DNA of 60,000 bases from Lineus longissimus (lineage: Eukaryota; Nemertea; Pilidiophora; Heteronemertea; Lineidae). The notes beneath the pieces are model-generated. The model was not told the DNA's origin, did not search any database, and saw nothing but the letters and a program-made list of their open reading frames with translations. The translations under genes were made by a program, and so were the position numbers. The stretch's first letter is position 1. Each line of letters opens with the position of its first letter. The stretch is from positions 15,156,953 through 15,216,952 of the forward strand of contig NC_088324.1 of NCBI RefSeq assembly GCF_910592395.1, in the 5' to 3' direction. Positions 45,401 through 57,400 of the stretch are shown one piece after another.

Positions 45401-48400
45401 TTGATGATTTTGGTAAGATGTAGCGTATTGTTTGAACTATACAGTATATGTTGACATGCTATGATGGTCCGGCGTGCTATAGAGCTTCTTCCCCTCTTCA
45501 GGAATGGGTAACAGCCACCGATATCCGCATCGTGTTGACACGACTCAACACGTTTGGAGACGAAGTGTTCGGAGACAAGAATGTGCTACAGTCCTACTTC
45601 TATGCCATTTCTGATATTTCTATTGGTGGCCGGTAAGTACATGAGGCAAACTGATACAGGGTGTCATCAAATTTTGGGTCAGTGATGTCCAATAAGGTCG
45701 TCTTCTTCAGGTTCTTTCTTATACAAAAAGGTACGACAATTTGTGATGTCATTCAAAATTAGATGACTTCCCTTCCGATGACTTGGATGCTGGGTAACTA
45801 TTTGCATAACTTCCCCTTGTTAAGGAATTCCAGGATATGATTTAGCATTGTTGAATAATATGGAATTTTTAGCTCAACTTGCTCTGTGAATGGCATGTAT
45901 GGCACAGTGTGTCACTGTATGTCATCATAGTCTCTTTTAAGTGGGTCAGTGCAGTGCCTTTGACTCTTTTGTTTCAATTCCTTCATTTTGGCCTGATTCC
46001 ATTGATTCCCATTCCCTGTCAATAGGCCTACATCTCTCTAGAAATGATTACATTGCACAGTTGTTCAGAAGAGTTTCATAACGACTGAATGAGCAAGTAG
46101 GTGTATTCTTCGTCAGGAAGAACGCACTTTTGGGCTAAGCAAGATAGTGTGGTGTGTTTTGCCTGAAGTCCAATGGTGTATTTCCTGTTTCTGTCTGTTC
46201 AAGTGGCTAAAGTGAGAATGCACATCTTTTGTGAAAGGAAAATCTAGGTTGGCCTACATCTACTTCTGTATGGAGACAGTTTCAACAGTGTTGGATGTAG
46301 TTTTGACTTTCGGCTGAACCACGTTGATCTATGTAAACCTACCCCCCCCCTTCTTCTTCTCTAAAAACTACCTGAGTACAGTCTGAGGTATTCCTGTACT
46401 AATACCACAAAGAGTTGGATAAAACACTTCAGTCTAATTGTATGCATTTATCATGTGTGGTATGGCCTTAATTGGATGGAATGGGAAATTTTTTCAATAG
46501 TGATTTATCTTGACCTAACAGCTGTAATTGAAGCTTCAGTGTGAGGTATGTAACCCACAAAGCACATCTCCATGAAGCTCTAATTAAGAGCCATTTCTGG
46601 TCTCTAGTGCTCTTCAATGAGATATTTTGTGGCACAACGTAAACTGATCGAGTTTTTCTCCAAATGTGCATGTTGTCTTTTGTAATGGCATTTTGCAATT
46701 GTTGAGAATGGGAACCCAGTTTATTTTAGCTGAGTGGATGGTAAAACTGTATAGATATGGGTTGTAAAGATATAATCTTTGTGCAGAAGGACCGGAAATA
46801 GATTGTACAATGATATAGACTTATTCCAGTGTATTCCTGTTTCGCCTATTCCTGTTCCGCCTATTCCTGTTTCGCCTATTCCTGTTTCGCCTAATTCCTG
46901 TTTCGCCTAATTCCTGTTTCGCCTATTCCTGTTTCGCCTAATTCCTGTTTCGCATTCCAAGTCCTCTTATGACCAAGGTCTGCCTCAAGCTGGTCTTGGT
47001 TATGCTGACCTTAGTGTCCGACACGGTTCATGGGGCAGCTGCATATAGCAGATACAGCTACTTTACTACACTCACACTCAGGAACCCAAACCATAAACTT
47101 TGGTGAGACACACCTGCAAGTACTTTTCTCCTTCTAGATGCAAATGTAATGGTCACGCCAGCCGTTGTGTTGAGAGTACAAGCGAGACCGCTCCTCCGCG
47201 CCTTGTGTGTCAGTGCGAGCACAAAACCACAGGCCCAGACTGTGGCGAGTGTGAATCGTTTTACAACGATCGCCCGTGGGCGCGGGCAACATCCACTAAA
47301 GCTAATGAGTGCACAGGTTAGTATGAAAGAGTCGACCAAATAACAAAGATGAAGAGATGAGTTCAAAATATGTCGAGGTTCTTTCTAACATCTGATCTCT
47401 GTAAACTCTGATCTCCTTGATATCTCTGGCCCTTCCTTCCTAGCAAGGAATTACAAGAGCATAAAGACCCTTGTCTACTGGTTCAGACGACAGCTGAAGC
47501 TGAAACAAAAGCAGAATCAAACTTTGTGCTGTCGGGTTAAGAATCAACACCTCCCCAGCCGTCTGCTGAAACCAAGCTACCGGTAGTCAAAACAAATCAC
47601 CATGTAGAGTGTTTGCTGTAGCATGCCATCAGTTTATCAAGGTATCATAAAATAATGTTGTAATTGTATGCTACAGGAAAAACCTCATTCTTACATGCCT
47701 GCTTTTCCACCTACATAATTCTACAATGTTGAAGTAGGGATATAGGCAGTGCTGCTCTCGGGCTGATTTTGGTTTTGGGCTGCTGAACTCATTGTGGTAG
47801 TGGGGTCTGAAGAGTAAAGTCTGTTGTAGCTGGCTGGAAAGGACACCCACCGCCACCACAAACATGAGTTGACTGGTGGTGTGTAGGCTGCATCTGGTGG
47901 TGTATAGACCACACCATATTTATGACCTAGGTTAGCCACTGGGTTGGTAGAGTTTGGGCAGAATATGGCAGGTCAACTGGGTCATCTTGGTGTTTGTGGA
48001 TTCTAATAACCATTACTTTATTCCTTTCTAGAATGTCAGTGCAGTGGGTTGGCAACTAGTTGTTACTTCGACCAGGATCTCTATGAGCAGACGGGCCATG
48101 GCAGCCACTGCCTTCGCTGTCGAGAGAATACTGATGGGCCGCAGTGTGAGAAATGTCTCGAGAACTTCTACCGCCGGGCGTCTGACAACCGATGTGTTGA
48201 CTGTCAGTGTGACCCTGTTGGTGAGTTGTGTATTCAATGTGATTACAGTGGTGAGAATGATTGCTGACTCTGTGCTGCCGAGAGGAGCCAGGGTTTGGCC
48301 AGAAGTCGACATGACAGTCAAACTCTGGTGGCACTGAACAAGATAAAGCTGGCTGTCAATTATGTAAATCAGAATGCTCTATGTATCTCACTGTCAAATG

Positions 48401-51400
48401 CAAAGAAGAAGTGATGTGTGTGGTATTAGTCCGAGGAAGATCATTGCTGTGTCGCTGATATGGCAATGCATAGAAACTTCCAAATGACTGAGATGGCAAT
48501 ACAACTTGTTCTTGTTTTAGGTTCAACTACGACGCAGTGCGATACGAATGGCCGATGCCGGTGTAAGCCAGGCGTCGTTGGTGAGAAGTGTGACGAGTGT
48601 CAGTCTAATCATTATGATTTTGGAGCAAACGGATGTCGGCAGTGTGAATGTCTGGTTGCCGGTAGCGACAATAATGACCCAAGATGTCTGCCTAACTCGG
48701 GTATCTGTCAGTGCAAGGAGTTTGTAGAAGGACAGAACTGTGATACGTAAGTTGCAAGAAGAAACCTGTTTATCCTCGAACTGGGATTTGTGTAGTTAAG
48801 TCCTTTCAGTGGAGCATTCAAGAAGGGAAACCTTTATTCTGGTTATCGATTCATGAGCTGATGGAACGGGATCTCTTCATACTGTCGGCACCAATAACCC
48901 TTTCTCATTCAAAGAAAAAGACATCAAATGATCTTAAACTTGTCCTTACAGATGTCTTACATCATCTCCTCTGACTTATTTAGGTGCAAGCCGGGTTACT
49001 TCAACCTCGACGAGGACAATCCAAAAGGCTGCATCTCCTGTTTCTGTTACGCTCACTCGTCCGTCTGTACGTCTGCCCCTGGATACAAGGCGAAATTGAT
49101 CGCGTCAGACTTCAGTCAAGGTGAGTGTGGCAACCTACGCCCATTGTGGAACACCCGCTGAAACTCTAGACTCGTTAATGTTGTTATTGATGGACTGATG
49201 CATTTAATTCATGCTAACAATACATCACTTTGCTTTTCAAGGATTTCATACTCCTGGCTCTAAATGAGCCTTCAAGCAACATTTCCCTGTTCTAGACAGC
49301 CTATGCAAAGGGAAGACAAAACATCCCAAAGTAGAAAACTTCTATATGGAAGACAATTTCACCTTTATAGTTGCCTTATGTTCTCTCATATAATACAGAT
49401 GTTGACTTGTGGAAGGGTGTGAGCGAGGATGGCGCCGAGGCACCACTTCAGTACGATGGTCGCGAGGCGACGATCGCCCTCAACTCAAATGGACCCACCA
49501 TGTATTTCACAGCACCTGGTAAGCAGCTCCCAAGATGTGTGGACATTATGATGAGATAGTGTTTGGGAGTGGTTTCGTGACAATAGAAACATTTACACGC
49601 GACCAGATGAAACCACGTCGGACAAGATGGTCTCCTTCAAGCTCACTCCAAAGATGGGCCACTTTTGTGACCAGATGTAGTAACTTCTATGAACAAGGCT
49701 GTTGCTGTTGGTTTTAAGACTTCTTCGTGTTCAGTGACAAAGTATGAAATGTTTGTAAGAGTGGCACCGATACCAAGTCATCTATGTTTCCTCAGATTTC
49801 TTTGTTTTTGAATTCCAGAGCGTTACCTTGGTGATCAACGCTTCAGTTATGACCAAGACATTCAATTCACCTTACGAATCGGCCCAGGCGAACAACCTCG
49901 TCCCTCACGTACTGATCTCCTAATTGAGGGCAGTACTGGACAACTCTCCGTCCCTATCTACGCCCAACGCAACAACAGGAACGACATGCCCTCAGACGGT
50001 TACCAGAATTACACATTCCGACTTAATGCGCACCCAGACTATGAGTGGTTGCCACGACTACAACCAGTGGAGTTCATCAGCATCCTCGCTGACATCAAGG
50101 CAATCAAAGTCCGAGCGACGTACACAGCCCAAGGCGTAGGATACTTGAAAGAGTTCCAGATCGGGTCTGCACAGCGTAATGGTGGGCGTGAAGGATCGTG
50201 GGTGGAGCAGTGTACTTGTCCGGAAGGATACGTCGGGCAGTTCTGTGAGTCGTGTGCCCCCGGCTACCGACAGGATCCACCGAATGGAGGTCCCTACGCT
50301 CGCTGTGTCCCGTGTAACTGTAACAATCATTCAGACAGCTGTGATGTAGCTTCAGGTAAGGTTTGTTGGCCGAGTGCAATGCTTATAAGGGCGAATGTTC
50401 AGAAGGGACGTGTGGAGTGGAACAGCATCCAACTTCTGATCAGAAGGTCGTCGGTTGGAGGCTCAGCCAGTGCCACTCGGTGATTTCCCTCGGCCCAAAA
50501 TGGTCGCAAGCAGTGGGGAGGATGAAGGTGCTTTGAAAGAACTTACATTTCATGAAAAAGTACCTGTGCCAAATACAGTTGTATAGGAGAGAAATTTCTC
50601 TTGATCAGCTGGCGTGGTTGATACAGAGAGAGGCTCGTTTCAGTCTTCATTGTTTGATTCTTTTGACTTTTTAAAAATTGTATTAAAATGACCATCGTCT
50701 TCTTTCAGGTCGATGCATTTGTGAACACAACACTGCCGGTGACAACTGTGAGAAGTGTAAGCCAGGTTACTATGGTTATGCTCTCAGCGGTACCCCAGAT
50801 GACTGTAAGAAGTGTCCCTGTCCAAACAGCGGTGAATGCGTGGAGCTTCTGAGTGGTGATGTTGCCTGTACAAACTGTAACCCTGGCTACGCTGGCTTGC
50901 GATGCGAGTTCTGTGCCGATGGCTACTCTGGCGACCCCAATGGACAGTTTGGTGATGTGAAGCCTTGTGAGAAGTGTACCTGTAATGGGAACATCGACCC
51001 TAACGCTGTAGCTAACTGCAACACGTGAGTAGAATTTGTTTGAAATTCGAATCTGTTTTCATTCTTCAGCACATCAGGATAGTGACTTCAGCAGAGACTT
51101 TGTAGCAATAGTCCTGTTTTCTATCGAGGCAGAACACTAATGATAATATAAACAACTATCCCCTCAACAAACACCGAAGAGCACTGGGCCTGCTTGACTG
51201 ACATCTGTCAAGGGGTTTTCTTGATCACCAACCAAGGGAAGCTTGACCTGAGGCCACATCATTCAAAAAGAAACTATGGAGAACAGAAGTAGTGCTTTAT
51301 CTGACTGCCAATTTTCTGATGAGAAATCTTGTGAAAGTTTCCAGTTGAACACAGCAGAATGTAAACCATGCCGTGTAAGACTGTTGATTATACAGAAGCA

Positions 51401-54400
51401 ACCCAACAACATAATCTCTTTCAGGACGTCCGGAGAGTGCTTGAAGTGCGTCTACAACACAGCTGGAGCAAACTGTGATGAGTGTCTGCCGGGTCATTGG
51501 GGGGATGCCCTCACGCTGCCTAAGGGCAGTCAGTGCAAACGTGAGTTTGATGACACCATCTGAGTTGTGAGAAGTTAAAAGCAGTGACAAGTTCTTCGGC
51601 ATCCCAGAGTGCTCTAGAGTGATGTTAAGGAGCAGCTACTAAGCACATCTTCTTCTTCTTCTTCTTCCGTTAAGTTAACTTCCTTCATCATATTGAAGAT
51701 TAATGTAACTGGTAACATGCACTTAACCATCAAACCCTGACATGGAAAGAACCAAATGGCATGGATGGGATTCGAACCAACAACCTCTCATGAGAAGCCC
51801 TGCACTCTAACCAATATCCCACCACACTTCCAAGAAGGAAACAAAGATTGTCATATGCAATGAGCTTTTCTTGAAAAAGTTCACTTCTCTTCAATGCGTG
51901 CTGTGGCCTTCTTGCTCTATCCTTACCCTGTAATTGCTAATGAGAACAACACAATTATGCTAACTATTTTGTGACTTTGGTTGTTTTAGCTTGTGACTGC
52001 TATCCACCTGGTACCTTTGAGAATCCTGAGAAGGTGATGCAGTGTGCCTTGAACGATGGTCAGTGTCCCTGTAAGCCTAACGTAGAGGGTGGCAAGTGTG
52101 ATGTCTGCGCTGAAGGTTACTACAATTTGGACAGTGGAAATGGTAAGTGAGAGAGGCTTATTCTGCCAACGCCTGTGTTATGATTTCTTGTAAAAAGCCT
52201 TGACGTTACTCAGGTCATTACTGCATTGTCAGTGAAGCAGTTATCAGAGCTCAGCATCTCCCGTTATTATATCCAGTAAATGATCTTGTTACAGGCTGTG
52301 TGCCCTGCAACTGTGATTCGGTCGGCTCATACAACCGGAGTTGTGATGTGAAGACTGGACAGTGCTACAACAAGCCCGGTGTGGGATCTCTCACAGCAGG
52401 CAGCTGTCTGCCAAAGTACTACGGATTCTCTTATGAAGGGTGCTCACGTAAGTAACCTGCAAGTCGTCCTGTGAAAGATGGAAGTTACATGATACACCAG
52501 AGAGGGCTTTCTGAGTTAGCACTAGATGGGTTTAGTGCTGGTAGTCATTATATCTGCAATGATTTGAATGAACCATTCTCCCCAGTAACCAGAACATTCC
52601 AACATGTCCTTGGCTAGGAAAACTGCTCTGTGATGAGAGATAACTTCCTGGCCAAAGGTCATCACTCCATCGTTTCCAATCAGCCTCTTTGATAATTGGT
52701 GATTTAGAATTGTTTACTGTTATGAAAATTCTTTCATTATGGCTGCATCTTTTCAGCATGTAACTGTGACCCTGTGGGTTCCACGGATCTCCAGTGTGAT
52801 GAGCGAGGTCAGTGTCCATGCAAGCCAAACATCGTCGGGAAGAAATGTGACTCGTGTGAGGAGAATAAGTACAACATCTCAGCTGGATGCATCGGTAAGT
52901 TTTCATAACATGGATGTTTCGCTGCTTAGCCTTTTGACCTGTCTGGACTTGTCTTTGCTTCTCAAGTTACGTGATCAAATCAATTGCGTGCAAGTCTATT
53001 GGGGTCTAAAGAACATCCATTAAGTTTAAACTTCCGTACATTTGCAATTGCCTCTGGGCTATAATCTTCAAAACAAGATTTGACTAATAAATGTTGTTCC
53101 TTGCTATTTCAGCGTGTGCACCTTGCTACTCGCTCATCCAAGAACGGGTCAGCATTCATCGTCGGAAGCTCTATGATATGCGCGACCTCGTTTCAAATGT
53201 TGGCAAGAATCCTGGGTCGATCAACGACACAGACTTCCAAGATCGTATGGTCGCTGTCAATGAATCCGTCAATAACCTGCTAAATGATGCCAGGAAAGCT
53301 ATTGGTAAGTATAGCACCCATTCATATCCTTCCATTTCCCAATGCCAACTCTTTTCTCCTGTGTCCTTATCGTCAGTGTTTGAAAGGTTTGAAAACCCCA
53401 ACAATTCAATATTACAACTCTCTCCAGGTGAGGACAGTCCGCTTGCTACCCAACTCCAGGAGGTCCGTGTATCCATCGACAACCTACTCATCCAGATCAA
53501 CAACGTCAACGAGACGATTTCCATGTCAGCGGATAACGCCATCACCGCCATGATGGATATCATGGATGCAGAGGAAGCACTGAAGAGAGCAGAAGACGCC
53601 TTGACTAAAGCGGAGAGTTATATTGATATCGAGGGTCGTGGTGCCCTGCAGCAGGCGAGGGAGGCTCAGCAGAAGTTTGGTCAGCAGTCGGGCAGGATGA
53701 CGGAGATAGCCAAGGAAGCTAGAGATGTCTCTACTCAGTAAGTTTAGAATGCCTCTCCCTTAACCTGTGTGTTTGTTGTTAGTTAAGTTGAGGTTCTTGT
53801 TGAGATGTTTAAACATTTTCATTTGATTTCTACAGACATTCTGACAAAATGCCCTGAACTAACAGCCATGAGGGAGGAGTTCTAGCCATCTGGAGCACTT
53901 AGAGCTATGACCAGTTTTATGATGACTAGAACACTTACAAAAGACGACAATATGTTGACTCAATGACCCTCTCCTATTTGCCGCATCAAACTTGACTATT
54001 GACAGCTTCTGTTACCAATGGTAGTTTGAAGCGTGAAGGTCAGAAGCTGTTGCTGCACAGAACATGCGATAGTCGGACCAAAACTTAAGCTGTGTGTTAT
54101 TCTTTTAGGCAAGAGAAGTCCTCAAAGGCCATTGTGGTGGTTGCAGATGACGCTCTCAAGACATCAAAAGAGGCCCTCGAGCTGGCGAAGCAGTCCGTGC
54201 AGAAACCACGAGAAGTCTCCAATCAGGTTGAACAGCTCAAGCAAAAGTGAGTCACATAGATTCTTTATCTTCTGGGTTCTCATTTTAGATCCACGATTAT
54301 CACTTTGCGACAACTTGCATGCACAGTTTGCTGGGTGGAAGATTCCACAACTGGCATCCCCATGCACAAGATATCCAAGCAAGGACAGTCACAAGATCTT

Positions 54401-57400
54401 TTGGGGGATTTCGCTTTCAGTTACATTGAGTACTCCAATAAAGGGCTGGTTGTGAGTGATCTCTACCACAACAACATCTGCTTGAGAGCAAAATAATAGC
54501 TGCAACTATGATTGTTTTCAGTGCAACTGGAGCTGAGAGCCGATACAACAATACACGAGACCTTGCGATGGAGGCTCTCAAGACGGCGCAGGATACATAC
54601 ACCGAGTCTCTAAAGATCTACACGGAGGCCGACGGTCTCACCGTACCCGATATTGATGCCAAACAACTCAAGGATGATGCACAGATGATCGAAAAAGAGG
54701 TAAAGATTCTGTTTTCCTATTTTTGGATCTAAATGCTGAGCTCCACATCATGATTTAGGATTTGATCTAGATGATGACTGCTCCCATTGTTGACATCCGA
54801 TTATAAACCTCCAAAATTTAAATTTGGCTTTTATTTCTTGCTTTGCAGTCGAAGGAACTAAAGGATGAAGCGGACAAACTGATCAGCGACAACGACAAGC
54901 TCCTCCAGGATGTCGAGAAGCAGAAATCTGATGCGGAGAATCTCCTTCTAAGTGGCCAGCGAGCACAACAGGTCGCTGATGAGTTACTAGCAGACGCCGA
55001 CGTCGCCAAGAGCATTGCTACAGACGCCATCTCTTCGGGAGAGAAGACGCTCAAAGATGCTAATGACACGCTTAGGATTCTGAAAGGTAGCTTTTGTTTT
55101 GTGATCGGGTGTTGACTTGATCTTCTTCTTGTTCAACTCATACCGGTAATCCAGGGAACATTTCAACTTTTGAGTGGAAATTTTGTGACTTTATGCTGTA
55201 ATCTTGCTGGACCCTTTATATATTGTTTGCAGCCAAGTGAAGTTATTCGTTAGAGCTCCTCCTCTTGGTCCTCCCTCCACTACACTCCACTTCTCTGTGC
55301 ACTCCCCTTGGTCCTCCCTCCACTGCACTCCACTTCTCTGTGCACTTTAGATCATTTGTTAGATTTTTACAAAATTATTTGTTTTCTTCAGAGTTTGATG
55401 AGAAGGTGAAAGAGAGCAAAAAGAAGGCTGAGGAGGCTCTTCAGGAGATCCCAAACATCCAACAGCAGATTGAGACGGCCGAGCAGAAGACGGTCGAGGC
55501 GAGGAACGCCCTCTCTGGGGCCGAGTCAGATGCTAACATGGCGAGGGATATTGCCCAGGAGGCGCAGAGGATAGCTGAGATGGCTCAGATGGTAAGATCA
55601 TCATTCATTTGATTCATTTGATTTGATTTTAGTGGAAGACTGGCCCAAGGACACCACCCTGACCACAAAGCTCTGAGGCTCTGTGTCGGAACTCTCCAGG
55701 AGAGCCGACTTTGCTTGTGAAATATGGCTGACTGTCTACTGTGCATGTCAAAAGTTAAAAAGAAGCTGTCTCTCGTGCTTAACAAGATTGAAATATCAAA
55801 TCATTGGCAAAATCTCACATGGTATGCGAATGATTGATTGCAGCTATTTGTTACGGCTATCAATGTTATCCTCTGACTGGTACGAAGTTATCAGTGGCCC
55901 TGGCCAGAGATACTGCAACTAACTGTACTCCCTTTTTCTCTCACCAGGTGGCTGGTCAAATCAAGGATGGTGCCGAGAGTGCCAAGAATCGTGCCGGGAA
56001 GCAGAAGGACAAGGCCGGCATGTTGGAAGAGGAGGTGGATGCATCAAGGAAACGCTTGGAGGAACTGGAGAAGAAGGCAATGGACGATGAACAGATTATC
56101 AGACAGGTGGGGATGAAAAATATTTACGAGATCATTTTGGTCAGTTGTTGAAATCAGGGATGGGATTCAAATATCAAAGCACTATTTAAAATGTAGCCAT
56201 CTTAACTTGAATTTTACTCTTGCATAAGAAATTACTACTTGACATGTTTTCATTGATGTCTGTTTCTAGGCTTTGGTGAAGGCTGACGAGTCTAAGAGAA
56301 GTGCTGGAGAAGCTTCGAAGAAGGTGCTAGAAGCTCTCAATGATGTCGATGGAATCCTTAACCAAATGGGTAAGCAGTCTTAAGCAAGAGTCCAGCCATC
56401 TTGCTCATTTGACTGGACTACAGGATCTTTTTTGAAAATTTCTAATCCCATCTTGAATTGACAGCCATCCCATTTCATTCTTGGGTAAATTACTGAGTAA
56501 AACTTAATTGGATGCTTTTATGAAGGAAAAATATGACATTGTTTACTCAGTAACTTACAAATAAAAACACTCCGCCTGAACAAATAAGTTTTTATTCTCA
56601 CTCATAATCATAATAAACAATATAAATAAAATTTGTAAAATGCCCTTCCTCGCTGGAATCAATGCCTGTTTAAAAGTAATCAAGAGTCAGAAAGCCACAC
56701 TAAAAAAGTCAACAATTGAAGTAACGTCGCTTGAATCCATACATTCATCAAACCAGCCAAAGCGAACACAATAATGACTCCCCATTTTATATCACCCTCC
56801 CAATCAGCGGATCGAGGTCAAGATGACCTACAAGGGAGAGTTTGGCGCTATTGGTTATCGAATGCGACTGGTAAATATTTCCTCGTGGAATCAAACTTGT
56901 GCTTGCAACTTAGGCTTGCAACTACGCTTTTGGGTGTCATTTGGCTGTGGCAGGTCCCCCCTAAACATTCAAATAGACCTAGAGTGATAACCCTCAGCCC
57001 AAGTAACTTTAGGCATGCTTGTTGACCTACCAAACCCGTCCCCTTCCCTGGGCAGAAACATGTTCATTCATAATTGATGTAGGGCACCTTCAGTGGTAAC
57101 CCAAATGTTCCAAATTGACTGTGTAAGAAATTAAAATTGGACTTCTGGCACTGACTTGGTGATTAACTAGGAATATGGAAGGAAATAAGAGCTGGTGGCT
57201 TTCACTAGTTATTCACCTCTGTAGTTGGGCTGTGAATCAAAAGTGTGGCAAATGTGACTGTGGTCATCGGGCAGGCATGCTCCTCTCGCGCTCGCACTGG
57301 TCTCTTAAAATCAAAACACATCAAAGCATGTTCGTTAATCTCGTTAGCTGGACAGTAAGTGCATGTATTTCAGGCATGCATCTTCACGTCACTCTTGCTG

